Source: JAZIHH01 sp036678685
Lineage (GTDB): Bacteria; Bacillota; UBA4882; UBA10575
Length of the DNA stretch: 21,292 nt
Reading direction: 5' to 3'
NCBI GenBank assembly: GCA_036678685.1
Contig: JAZIHH010000004.1
Location: 1 to 21,292 of the forward strand
Part shown: in pieces, positions 1 through 10,000 of the stretch
Layout of the letters: every line of letters begins with the position of its first letter
How positions within the stretch are numbered: the first letter of the stretch is position 1
Notes under the pieces: generated by a model
Database searches by the model: none
Told to the model about the DNA's origin: nothing
The model's input: only the letters and a program-made list of their open reading frames with translations
Made by a program: the position numbers and the translations under genes

Positions 1-714
1 TTGAAGCGTTGAATAATCGTCCTTTTCAGAAACTGCATGGTTCAAGAACCTCATGGTTCCTGGAAATCGACAAACCGGCACTCAAGCCTCTACCTGAGAA
101 GCGGTATGAAATGCGCCAATGGAAGAAAGCTACGGTTCACATGGACTACCATGTGGAGTTTGAGAAGAGCCTTTACAGCGTCCCATACAAGCTTGTTGGA
201 AAATCTGTCGACAAATTCCTGAAGAAGCCACTCAGAAACTTAGAGCCACACTTACGATCAAGGAATGCTCGTGGCCAGGCACAAACGCTGCGGCCCTTAC
301 CAGCGCTTTTCAACAATCAAGGAACATATGCCCTCTTCCCATCAGAAGTATGCTTACCGGAGCCCGAAAGATATGGCGGCCCGGGCTGGTAAGTTGGGAA
401 AACATGCCGAAGAATGGGCCCATGGGCTGTTTGAGCGGTGCGAACACCCCGAACAAGGATACCGTGCGGTTTTGGGTCTTATTCAGCTAGCCAAAAAGTA
501 TTCTGCCAAGCGGGTAAACAATGCCTGCAAAAGAGCGATTACCTATGGCGCCTATTCATACCGCAGTATCAAATCCATCCTTGAGAAGGGCTTAGACAGA
601 GTTCCTGTTGATCACCCCCCACAACTTGCACTACCGGAACACGAAAACATCCGGGGAGCTGCTTACTACGCGGAGAAAGGGGGTGATGAAAGATGGGTAC
701 TGAACAGACACTAG
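1..714 (+). pseudogene. istA: IS21 transposase IstA, C-terminal part, frameshifted
   Basis: IstA is the DDE-type transposase of IS21 elements; only its C-terminal third is visible, and the frame is already open at base 3. From 3 to about 210 the protein reads NNRPFQKL ... YHVEFEKSLYSVPYKLVGKSVD, a typical IstA stretch. From about 250 to the TAG at 712-714 the match continues in another frame (YDQGMLVARHKR ... TIKEHMP ... KSILEKGLD ... HENIRGAAYY). About 40 bases between the two cannot be fitted to either frame without stops, so at least one indel, possibly two, lies between 210 and 250. The gene is therefore broken, unless this is a sequencing error. Its end overlaps the istB start by 22 bases, as is usual in this family. 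The catalytic residues lie upstream and cannot be assessed. Confidence 0.85.
677..688 (+). promoter_or_regulatory. strong ribosome binding site of istB
   Basis: AAGGGGGTGAT lies just upstream of the ATG at 693 and is close to a full match to the 16S rRNA tail. It is inside the end of istA, consistent with translation of istB from the istA transcript. It supports ATG 693 as the start. Confidence 0.7.
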
Positions 715-1463
715 AGCGCATGCGCAAAATGCGCTTGTCTGGCATGGTTCAGGCATACTTAAGAGATTCCCAGACGGAAGGCATCTCCGAGTTGTCATTT
801 GAAGAACGCCTGGCCCTAATGGTGGACCATGAATGGACTCTGCGGGAATCTAACCGTATTGCCCGCCTGCGTAAAAAAGCCCGGTTTCGTATTGATGCTA
901 TGCCTGAAGATATCGACTACGAGCATCCTCGTGGACTTAAGCGCCGGCTTTTTCAAGAGTTGCTGCGTTGCGACTGGATCCGCAAAGGTTACAACGTCCT
1001 TATCATTGGTCCAACAGGTGTTGGCAAAACCTTTCTTGCCTGTGCCCTGGGCAACGCAGCCTGTCGAGAGGGGCTATCGGTCAAATATTACCGCATTCCG
1101 ACACTTCTCCGTGAGCTTGCCATTGCCCAGGGTGATGGGCAGTACTTCGAGCTTCTAAAAACGGTCAGGAAAGCGCAACTACTAATTCTCGATGATTGGG
1201 GCCTGGCCAATCTACTTCCGGCGGAATCCCGCGATCTCTTGGAAGTGCTTGAGGACCGTGCGCAGTACCATTCAACACTGGTAGCCAGCCAACTACCCAT
1301 AGAGCATTGGCATCAGTGTCTTGGAGACTCCACTGTTGCCGATGCGATTCTAGACAGGATCATCCACAATGCCTACAAAGTTGTGCTGCGAGGTGAATCG
1401 ATGAGGAAGATTAAAAGGGTTCTAGACACTGAGACCGAATTTAACAACAACCAGAGCGACTGA
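693..1463 (+). CDS. istB: IS21 transposition helper ATPase IstB
   Basis: IstB is the AAA+ ATPase that assists the IstA transposase in target choice and strand transfer. The 256-residue protein is full length for the family. It shows the N-terminal helical region (LERMRKMRLSGMVQAY), a Walker A motif GPTGVGKT at residues 106-113, a Walker B motif LLILDDWG at residues 163-170, and a sensor-like segment near TLVASQLP. The C-terminal DRIIHNAYKVVLRGESMRK stretch is also typical. ATG 693 is chosen because of the strong ribosome binding site and the usual overlap with istA. The gene looks intact although its partner istA is frameshifted, so the protein could only act with an IstA supplied from another copy. 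Confidence 0.95.
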   Translation: MGTEQTLERMRKMRLSGMVQAYLRDSQTEGISELSFEERLALMVDHEWTLRESNRIARLRKKARFRIDAMPEDIDYEHPRGLKRRLFQELLRCDWIRKGYNVLIIGPTGVGKTFLACALGNAACREGLSVKYYRIPTLLRELAIAQGDGQYFELLKTVRKAQLLILDDWGLANLLPAESRDLLEVLEDRAQYHSTLVASQLPIEHWHQCLGDSTVADAILDRIIHNAYKVVLRGESMRKIKRVLDTETEFNNNQSD

Positions 1464-1640
1464 TTACAATCAAGATGGGGGATACCCCTTCAGTGTAAAC
1501 CATAATTGGACTCATAAGTGATCGCCATGAACCGAATTGCGCGATCGGATTAAACCGTAATCAGTGATCGGATTCAAGCGTATCGCGCGATCGGCATGAA
1601 GCGTATTAGGTGATCGAATTGACCGAAATACGCGTTTACA
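1464..1640 (+). other. noncoding right end of the IS21 element
   Basis: No gene is seen between the istB stop and the truncated propeller frame. The stretch holds a short GGGG-ATA-CCCC dyad near 1478-1490 without a following T-run, a TGTAAAC at 1494-1500, five tandem 23-bp repeats and the matching GTTTACA at 1634-1640. The TGTAAAC/GTTTACA pair is an inverted repeat bracketing the repeat array. An antisense ORF here is a chance frame. Confidence 0.6.
1518..1632 (+). repeat. five tandem 23-bp repeats at the IS right end
   Basis: Five consecutive imperfect units of exactly 23 bases start at 1518, 1541, 1564, 1587 and 1610. Each opens with G(T/C)GATCG, continues with a variable (C/G)(A/C)(A/T)T and an A-rich core, and contains CCG or GCG about 15 bases in. 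IS21-family ends are known to carry multiple short repeats that serve as transposase binding sites; this array is the likely equivalent. The regular 23-base period (about two helical turns) would place the binding sites on one face of the DNA. Confidence 0.8.
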
Positions 1641-2505
1641 AACAAATATTGTTGGGGAAGATTTAGTAGGCAACGAAAAGAACAGTAAATTCATCTTCAC
1701 TTCCTGGGATGATAAAAATAGCAATATCTATGTAATGTATCCTGATGGCACAGGATTAAATAAATTGACTAACGATAAAGTTAATTATTTTTCTCCTAAA
1801 TGGTCGCCTGATGGCAAACACATTGTATATGTTGATAGTGCAACAAACGATCTTTATATAATGGACGCAGATGGAGAAAACAAAGTTAATCTTACCAATA
1901 CGTTCGAATATGCAGAAGCTTATCCAAGCTGGTCACCTGATGGAAATAAGATTGCTTACATGGCTAGTCAAGCTCAGGAATTTTCAAAATATGATATATA
2001 TGTGATTAATTCAGATGGAACAGGTAAGATATGTCTTACGAGCAATGGGCAATTTAACGGTTTCCCGGAATGGTCTCCCACTGGGGAACTAATCGCTTTT
2101 GTTCGGGAGGTAAACGGTTCCTTTGATTTATTTATCATGAACTCGGATGGGAGTGAAGAAAGACATCTTACAACTCTCACTAGAAATAAAGCCGCTATCG
2201 AAGCACTCAGTTTAGCATGGGCTCCTGATGGTAGTGAAATTGCTTTTAATTCCGATCGTGAAGATAACTTTGATATTTACGTCTTTTCTTTAATTGATGG
2301 TGAAATTGTAAATTTATTAAAAGAAAGCAGTTCCAATGAAGCATTTCCAACCTGGTCACCCGACGGCAAAAAAATAGCTTTTGTAATATATTATGATGAA
2401 AAAACTAGCATATGCATAATGGAACGTTATGGTGACAGCAAAGAGATGGTTTCGCCTGGTCTTATTAACGTGGGATCTCTAGATTGGTCTGGTGTCTGGT
2501 TTTAA
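1641..2505 (+). pseudogene. TolB-type beta-propeller protein, 5' end lost at the IS21 insertion
   Basis: The protein is built of WD40/PD40-like TolB propeller blades. Repeated motifs are visible: PKWSPDGKHIVYV, PSWSPDGNKIAYM, PEWSPTGELIAFV, LAWAPDGSEIAF and PTWSPDGKKIAFV, each followed by a strand like IYVINSDGTG. The first in-frame ATG is at 1735 and has no ribosome binding site. Blade homology (FIFTSWDDKNSNIYVM) continues upstream of it in the same frame, without any ATG, GTG or TTG, as far as the IS end. The original start and any signal peptide are therefore missing and probably lie on the far side of the IS. The visible part gives about five or six blades. Such propellers are usually periplasmic or extracellular scaffolds; the partner is unknown. 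The gene ends 30 bases before the next start and was probably cotranscribed with it. Confidence 0.8.
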
Positions 2506-2518
2506 GTCATTAGGTTAA

Positions 2519-2530
2519 AAGGCGGGGTGG
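2519..2530 (+). promoter_or_regulatory. ribosome binding site deciding the ATG 2536 start
   Basis: AAGGCGGGGTGG precedes ATG 2536 with normal spacing. The alternative GTG at 2527 lies inside this purine-rich block and would leave almost no spacing. ATG 2536 gives a cleaner signal peptide (MHKLKKLVLSF) and is preferred. Confidence 0.55.
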
Positions 2531-2535
2531 AAAAG

Positions 2536-4014
2536 ATGCACAAATTAAAAAAGCTTGTCTTATCTTTTCTAATCGTTATCTTGATTATTTTTCAATATCT
2601 TAATCCAATTGAAGCTGTTTCGGACTTAGAAATTACATCTGATGTTACAATTAGTGGTACTAGTATACATTACGACAAAATTATCATTCATAATGGAGGA
2701 AAATTAATTATAGATTCGTCCCAAATTACTATTAATGTTAATTATTTACAAATTGATGCGGGTGGTGAAGTAACCTATCATTCTAACCAAGAAAAAAATC
2801 AGATAAATATTATATTTAATATTCATGGGGATGCAATCATCAACGGCAGTATAAAATTAAAGGGAGTAAACGGAAAGAATGGCGCTTATAGCGGCGGTTC
2901 CGGATGGAACGGCGAGGATGGCGGAAATGGACAACCAGGAAAAAATATTACATTTAACATCAATAACAATTTGTTGTTTAACGGGGTAATCGATACTACA
3001 GGTGGTAACGGAGGAAGGGGCGGCAATGGACACGATGATGATGATTTTTGGACAGATCCAATTGGTAAAGGTGGTACCGGGGGTTCCGGGGGAAAGGGAG
3101 GTAACATTAACATTACCGCCCAAGAAATCCTGGTTAATACCAATGGGCAACTACTTGCTACAGGAGGAAACGGTGGTCGCGGTGGTAACGGCGGGGATGG
3201 TGGCACCATTGGCAAAGGGGGTAGAGGAGGTAATGGCGGTAACGGCGGTCAAGGAGGAGAAATTATTCTAACTGCTAGGACTGGTTCATTTAAAAACAAC
3301 GGAACGATCAGGGCAAATGGTGGTGCGCGGGGAGAAAGAGGATCCGGAAGAGCTGGAGCCTCTGATGGTTCTCATGGTTCTCCGGGAGTCGCCGGCGTTA
3401 TTGATTTAACCGGTGTGTATTTTGAAAATACAGGGGAAATCACCTCTACCGGTAAGACGAATAATGTACCATTAATTAAAATGGGTTATGGAAATAACTC
3501 CGGTACAATTTCTCCTGCACCAAAATGGCTTAAAGATGAATTAGCGCCAGTGCCAGAGGGATCTTTTACAATCACCTTCAATTCAGATGGTAAAATAAAT
3601 GATCATAACAATATGTTTTATACTAACGATACTTCACCTATATTAAGTTGGACCGATTTTGCAGATGTTGAGTATTTCCGGGAAGGTCATTACATCCCGG
3701 CAAGCGGTTTTAAACATTATGAAATAAGATTATTAAAGGACAAGCAGAGAGTTGATGTGGATGGTGGGTCAAATCCTTTGAATATCACATTTCATAACGA
3801 AATTGAGTTAAAGAGAGGTTTTTTAAGTTCTCTTCCTGCTGAGTTAAAGGACGGAAAATATGAGTTGCAAATTTTAGCGTCCGACATTGCAGATAACCAA
3901 AGCAATTGGCAACCATCCCCGGCGTATCAATTTGTCATAGATACGCAGCCTCCAACCCCTCCTGTTTTATTATCCGAATCCGATGTGACTACCGATCGAA
4001 TAACTGTTAATTAG
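2536..4014 (+). CDS. giant secreted modular protein, N-terminal piece up to an in-frame TAG
   Basis: Residues 1-28 form a signal peptide: basic MHKLKK, then a hydrophobic LVLSFLIVILIIF core and a likely cleavage site near IEA-V. Residues about 88-309 are a Gly-rich beta-helix, with five short rungs such as NITFNINNNLLFNGVI and NINITAQEILVNTNGQLLA separated by loops of GGX triplets. One loop carries an acidic HDDDD run. After residue 340 comes an Fn3/Ig-like module ending VIDTQPPTPP, then the first half of a further Fn3 domain, which stops at codon 493 (TAG, 4012-4014). The sequence after the stop completes that Fn3 domain in the same frame, so this is the front of one interrupted gene rather than a natural 492-residue protein. 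As it stands it could make a secreted Gly-rich fragment. The function is unknown; surface display or matrix building is an inference. Confidence 0.8.
   Translation: MHKLKKLVLSFLIVILIIFQYLNPIEAVSDLEITSDVTISGTSIHYDKIIIHNGGKLIIDSSQITINVNYLQIDAGGEVTYHSNQEKNQINIIFNIHGDAIINGSIKLKGVNGKNGAYSGGSGWNGEDGGNGQPGKNITFNINNNLLFNGVIDTTGGNGGRGGNGHDDDDFWTDPIGKGGTGGSGGKGGNINITAQEILVNTNGQLLATGGNGGRGGNGGDGGTIGKGGRGGNGGNGGQGGEIILTARTGSFKNNGTIRANGGARGERGSGRAGASDGSHGSPGVAGVIDLTGVYFENTGEITSTGKTNNVPLIKMGYGNNSGTISPAPKWLKDELAPVPEGSFTITFNSDGKINDHNNMFYTNDTSPILSWTDFADVEYFREGHYIPASGFKHYEIRLLKDKQRVDVDGGSNPLNITFHNEIELKRGFLSSLPAELKDGKYELQILASDIADNQSNWQPSPAYQFVIDTQPPTPPVLLSESDVTTDRITVN
2797..3462 (+). repeat. beta-helix rungs alternating with GGX-triplet loops
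   Basis: Protein-level repeat. Rungs near 2797-2874, 2938-3009, 3100-3171, 3256-3327 and 3388-3462 alternate with Gly-rich islands, the longest being two blocks of GGN/GGR/GGD/GGQ triplets at 3001-3108 and 3160-3260. The third loop (3160-3260) is the purest. The DNA underneath is repetitive (many ggnggt units) and prone to slippage. There is no proline, so it is not collagen-like; polyglycine-II-type packing is possible. Confidence 0.7.
4012..4014 (+). other. in-frame TAG at the conserved Trp codon of an Fn3 domain
   Basis: The frame before the stop reads DRITVN and after it ASSTDDNQIIDSYELEVY, a continuous Fn3 domain. Two other Fn3 domains in the window have Trp at this place: LRIEWDPAQDAG (near 5340) and ITLEWEVPSDEIIGY (near 15180). 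One G-to-A change (TGG to TAG at 4013) explains the stop. No frameshift is needed, and the same frame then stays open for 6879 bases. Confidence 0.8.
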
Positions 4015-7000
4015 GCATCCTCAACTGATGACAATCAGATCATTGACAGTTATGAGCTCGAAGTTTATCAAGAAAGCCAGGATGGTAACCAGATACCAAT
4101 TTCAGATACGAAAATAATTAATGGTTCCATTTCTTCGTTTCCATTACATGATTTAACAGAAATAGACTCTGACGAAAAAATTTCTATTCACCCGAATCAG
4201 GAAATACAATATAGGGTTAGAGCTAAAGATCTTGCCGGAAATTATTCCGCCTGGAGCCCTGGGCGAGTGGTAACCGCTCCTGCTGTGGCAAAAATAGTAA
4301 CCCATACAAGTGGTTGGGACCAAGAAACTGGACGGCATTATGTAAGCTTAGAAATGGAATCTTTAGGAGAGGGCGCCGATCAATACCGTTATAAACGTAA
4401 AAGGCAAAGTATTGACAACGGTCAAGTCGAGTATATTGAAGAAGCGGTTTCCGAGTGGTTTAAATTATCACTGCCGGCCGGGTCTGTTTTTGCAATAAAA
4501 GATCTCGGGGATAAAGGTTTCGTCATAACCGATGCGGGTGAAAGTGTTATTTATGACGATTATTCTTCCCAAATTTTACCCCATGGTTCTTACCGGTATA
4601 TCATAGAAACCAAAAACTCCTCACCCAAAGAGGCGGATTGGAATACCGCATCCATCCCTTATGATCTTATTATCGAAAACATAGAACCTATTGAACAAGG
4701 AATCATTAGCCCGCTTGACGGTAAAAAATTAAACGAAGACGAAATCATGCTCAATATCCGGCCATTTATCGATCCTGATGGCGATCCGTTGCTTTACTCC
4801 TTTTATTTAGGATATGACAACAATAATAACGGTACGTATGAGGAAAATGAATTCATCTTTGTTGGTCAGGGTAACAGTCAACCGGGTACAGAAGTAATTT
4901 TTGTTACCGCCAATCTTACTGAAGAAGGAACATACCAATGGTTTGTCGAGGTAAATGATGGATACGGCACGGTTTGTTCAAAAAGGTATAGTTTTGAAAG
5001 AGATACCACTTCCCCGGTGATTAGTTTTAAAATCTTTGATCTCAAAGGTGAAGAGGAATTAATTGCCACAAATTTACAGGAAGTGATGGTGAGACTGATT
5101 ACTGTTAGTCCGGACACGAAAGAAATACGGGTTATGGAAGAAGACAGATTACTATACCTGAGTAATAATCCTCCATTTACCGACATTATAATCAAATTAA
5201 GTGAGGGAGAAGGAAGAAAAAATATTTCTATTACCGCTACCGATGAAGCGGGGAATATAGGCAGTTCAAGAGAAACAATAATTTATGATTATACACCGCC
5301 TCATGTTCCAGTAAATCTACGATTGACGGGTGGCCGTAACCAACTGCGAATAGAATGGGATCCGGCACAGGATGCCGGAGTAAATGAAGCCAGGAGTGAA
5401 GTACGTGGCTATTTACTCTGCTATACCCGGGAACGGGTGGATAGTCAGGGAAATATCGAATACATTTCCGAAGAACAAATGGTTGAACAATCAACATCAC
5501 CTGTTTATGTTTTGTCGAATTTAGATGATAATGAAAAAGTGCACATTACCATAAAATCCCTTGATTACGCCGGAAACTACAGCACCTCGTCTTTAACGGG
5601 GGTGGGCTATTCTTTAGCGGAAAGAGGCGAAATCAAAAATATTACTTTTCATTCAGCCCCGAATTATACAGCGTACAGAGCCGAACTCGAGCTTAAACCG
5701 GTTAAGGCTGCCGAGTATATGATTCGAAGATGGAAAGTCGAAACGGACAGTAACGGGGTAGAAAAACTGGTTGAGCAAACCGATAGCGAATGGTATTCCG
5801 CAACTATTTTAAGTTTTATCGACCAAAACTTATTACCCCATTCTAAATACTATTATTCAGTTTTTACCCGAAACGAAAGGGGCGAAGTAGAGTCTAACTT
5901 CGAACCGGAAAAGTATGCTTTTGTTGTCCCTAACCAGGAACCATCCGTCCCGCAGGTCATTGCCTTTAGTTATGCCAATACAATACCAGTAGTCTTACGC
6001 ACTACCGGTGCAATTGATTCCGATGGTGATCATCTAAAGTATTGTTTTTCATTAAAAGACAATCAGGGTAATCTTTTATTGGAGAGAGTCGGGCCGAACA
6101 ATCCCGATGATTTCGCTGGTTTATCTTATATTATTTCCAGCGATCTAATTAATGAAGAACACAACGGAGCAACTTTTTCCTGGCAGGTCGGGGTAACGGA
6201 TGGTTATATGTTTGATGAAAACATGAATCCTGTTTACATCTTTAGTGAAGAAATACCTTTTACTGTCGATTTGGATAAGCCGGTGATTCATATTTTTCCG
6301 GAGGATTCTTCCAATTATGTTTCCAGTTTAAAACTGGACTTTACCATTCGTGATGAAATAAGTGGCTTGCAATACATCGCCTATTATTGGAATCAAGAGG
6401 ACGTACCAATGGAAGACAGGCAAATTCAAGTTCTTGAGTTTGCGCGGGGAAGCAAGGAACAACAGTTCACAATTTCAGAAGGACCGGACGGAAGAAACAA
6501 TCTTCATGTAATTGCGCGGGATGAAGCCGGAAATGAACAGACCAAAACTGTAATTTGCCATCTAGATTCATCGCCACCGGTTTTATCAAACTTAAAGGTA
6601 CTTGGACAGGAAGTAGATGGCCGTTTGTATACAACGAATGCCAATAGTATAACCGCCCAATGGGAACTGGAAGAGGATTACACCAATATTGACTATTTCC
6701 GGTATGCCATTGTAACCCCGGAAGAAGTAAATTTCCTGGAAACCCTACCGTTCGAGCGTTTCAAAGTGATCGATGAATATTTCCCCCGGCATAGAAAACA
6801 ATTTGCCCAGGTGGCGGAGGCGGATTGGTTGGAAGAGAATATGACCTATCACTTTGTCGTAGAGGCTGTTAATACTGTAGGATTAAGCACGGGACTTCAT
6901 GTTAGTCCAGGCGTGACGATTGACTCAAAACCGCCGAAAATTGGGGAAATTTCGATCGAACCGGTGCGGATTCGCCAGAACAAAAGTTATTTAAGTTCCT

Positions 7001-10000
7001 TTGCTGAGCTACAACTTCAGGTTGATGTTAATGATCAAGGGGGAAGCGGAATTAAGGCGGTTCATTACGCGCTCCTTGACAATCTTCCTTTAGAAGAGAA
7101 TGTCACCTGGTTTAACAGTCTTGAAGAACTTAAGACCAGCTTTATCCCCACTAATGGACAAGTATATTATCTTGCGGTCAGGGCGACAGATAAATTGGAT
7201 CAAGTGAGTACGAACTATTCGGGGCCATTAATCATTGACCAGTCTCCGCCGGAAATTAAAGAACTGATTGCCGGTAGCAAACTGGAGATTACCGGGGCAA
7301 ATCAAATTTACCAAATCCGGCCTGGGTCCTTGATTCCGGTTTCCTTGGTGATCGAAGATGAGATTGAACTGGAAAGGATTCAATATTCAATTGGGAGTAG
7401 ACCCGGGCAAAACGATGTTTCTATGAACTTATATCCCGAGACTGAAGGCTGGGTAACTCTTGATAACTTAAATAAACAACAGCAAATAAGGATCGAAGAA
7501 AATTTATCCACCGGAATTTACTACATAACTCTACGGGTGGAAAATGCCGCCGGTTTGTTAGCCGAGAAGGCCGGTAATCCGGTTAAAATCGATCCGAATC
7601 TGGCGGTAAGACCAGAGGTTTGGGATGATGGACAATATACGGCAGCCAATAAGGAACTCCATTTTTCCTGGACTTTTGATGACGAAACGAAGGAAGTTAC
7701 CGGCTTTGACTGTCGGGTATTATCATTCTCCCAAGGGCAACCGGTAACTATAATTGATTGGCAACGGATTGGTGCGGAAAAGAAGGGAGAAAGGTACAGT
7801 CATCTGCTTACAAATCTTAACCTCGAAAACGGTAAAGAATACTATATTGCCGTTCGTGGGGTTTACGCAGATGGTAACACATCAGTTGCCGGAATGACTG
7901 ATGGGATAATTGTCGATATTACTTCTCCCGAGGAGATATACATCGACGACGGAACCTACTGTACTTCCGACCAACTCTCTCTTCGGTGGGGGGCAACCGA
8001 TCCGGAATCGGGAATAAGCGGTTATCAAGTGCAGATAGGCACAACCCCTGGTGGAGATGAAGTTACGAAAGGCTGGATTAACCTGGATCACAGTGGAGCA
8101 GGGAGTATTCAAGGTCTTGCTTTATCCGAAGAATATACCTACTATGTCACATTGCGGGTAACAAATGGCGCCGGCCTGATCCGCGAAGTTTCCAGTAACG
8201 GCTTTAGAGTTGATAATACACCACCGCCTACTCCCACAGTACTTGATGACGGACGTTATACCAGTGAAAAACCGATTCATTTAAACTTCAATTGGAAATG
8301 GACTACTGTTGACCCTGAGTCCGGAAATGCGGAATACCAAATCGCCCTGTTGACAACGAGAGAAGTGACAGCGACCACCGAATGGCAATCGCTTGGAACA
8401 GAAACAGCCATCACCCTTACCGAGGGTTTACAGGAAGGTGTCTGGTATTACTTGGCGGTGAAAGCGATCAACGGAGCGGGATTATCAAGTATCGGCTACA
8501 GTGATGGCATCCTGATAGATACTACAGCACCTAGCCCTCCTAAAATTTCGGACGAAGGTGATTACCTTCTGATCGATCCTTCAGGATATACCGCCTTACG
8601 CGCTATCTTTACTGCTTCCGATGATGAGTCTGATATTGACCATTATCAATACAGTTTAGGTACACTGTCTGAACCGTTCTTATTGATTAACGGGCGAAAG
8701 GTTGAAACAAGTGAGATTATTACCGAGCCTCTACCATTAGAACCGGGAGAAATATATTTCTTTACTGTACAGGCGATTAATAAGGCCGGGCTCGTTTCAA
8801 TGGAAGGCCGCAGCGATGGCTTGATGATTATCGATGGTTATCCGGAAATAATTAATGTTGATGATTTTGGCGAGTACACAACCTTTAATGACCAGATCAT
8901 TGTTGCGTGGGATTGCCGTCAAACCGGTTACGCACCAATAAATTACTACCGGATCGAGTTAAGTACTGATCAACAACATTGGCTCAAGGTTAAAGATGTA
9001 AAAGAGAAACAAGCGGTTATCACCCCGGAGGATTTGGGATGGGAGAAATTTGAAGACGGTGAAACCTATTATGTCTCGATTAGAGGAGTTAATAAAGCCG
9101 GGATTGAGACGCCGCCACAAAAGGCGGGCATAACCAATGGAATTAAAGTCGATGGCTCTCCTCCGGCGGTGGAAGATCTCCGGATTTTACATCCTGATCC
9201 ATACACCACGAACCGCTTTAAAATTCATCTGCAGGCTTCCGATGTTCATTCCGGGATTACAGCTTATAAGTTTGCGGTGGGCACGACCCGTGGTGGAACA
9301 GAGATTACTAAAGGTTGGCTTTTAAGAAAAACTACATCGCAAAATTATGAAGAGTACCTTGATCTGGAGCTTGAACATAACACTTGCTATTATGTGACAT
9401 TTCAAGCCCGTAACGGGACAAGGCTTTGGTCGCCACTGGTCAGTGATCAAGGAGTCATAGCTGACCTAACTCCACCGCAAATCACTGATTTTACTTGTGA
9501 GGATTATATCAATGCAACGAAAAAAATAAACCTGTACTGGAAGGCCGAAGATCTGGAAACTGGCATTTCGGGATATAGGTATCAATTTGTTACGCAGTTG
9601 GAAGATTTGGACTGGAATAGCTCAACAGTTTTCGAGACAACAGATAATGAATGTAATGTTTTGCTTCCGGTAGAAGAAGGCCTAATCATCGAAGAAGCCA
9701 GCTATTACTTGGTTTTACAAGTTAGAAACCGTCTTGGCTTATGGTCGCCGTCTATTTTCCGGGAGTTAATTGTCGATACTGTCTGTCCTGTCATTACCTT
9801 GGAATATCCTGGGGAGATTGTTACCAATGACGGTGTAGCCAAGGTATTATGGACAGTAAGCGAACCGGCCGAAGTTAATCAGGCTCTTTACAAACTAATT
9901 CCTGGCGACGAACCAGAGTTGATTTCTGGGGGAGTAGTTGTCGTTAAGGATTCCTCACTTTCCCAAGAATACAACTTTGCTCAGAGCGATCAGGAGCCGG

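Larger units (their letters stand above)
1..1640 (+). mobile_element. IS21-family insertion sequence, left part outside the window
   Basis: The element contains the typical istA-istB gene pair of IS21-family transposons, in the usual order and with the usual short overlap, followed by a noncoding right end with tandem repeats. The right boundary is placed at about 1640. The TolB-like reading frame to the right makes protein sense down to about that point, and the sequence there ends GTTTACA, agreeing with the 5'-TG...CA-3' ends common in this family. The left end is not in the window, so the target duplication cannot be checked. With istA frameshifted, the copy is probably not autonomous. The boundary is an inference good to perhaps 10 bases. 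Confidence 0.8.

Noticed and set aside
1478..1490. Rho-independent terminator after istB (GGGG-ATA-CCCC)
   Set aside because: The stem is only four pairs with a 3-base loop and no T-run follows.
1518..1632. CRISPR array
   Set aside because: The 23-base units are contiguous and imperfect, with no spacers, and lie at an IS21 end.
1619..1649. Outward promoter at the IS end (TTGACC with a downstream A/T-rich box)
   Set aside because: The -35-like box is good, but no -10 box matches well at 16-18 bases; too weak to annotate.
3160..3260. Collagen-like triple helix
   Set aside because: The triplets are GGX with no proline and are broken into short islands by beta-strand rungs.
2857..3271. Pro-rich minus-strand and alternative + frames over the Gly-rich region
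   Set aside because: They are complements or shifted readings of the GGX repeats.
4012..4014. Pyrrolysine at the TAG codon
   Set aside because: Only one TAG occurs and it is at a structural Trp position of an Fn3 domain, not in a methylamine methyltransferase. A nonsense mutation is simpler.
4267..4269. GTG 4267 as a true gene start
   Set aside because: It lies inside an Fn3 domain that begins upstream of the TAG, and there is no ribosome binding site or signal peptide.
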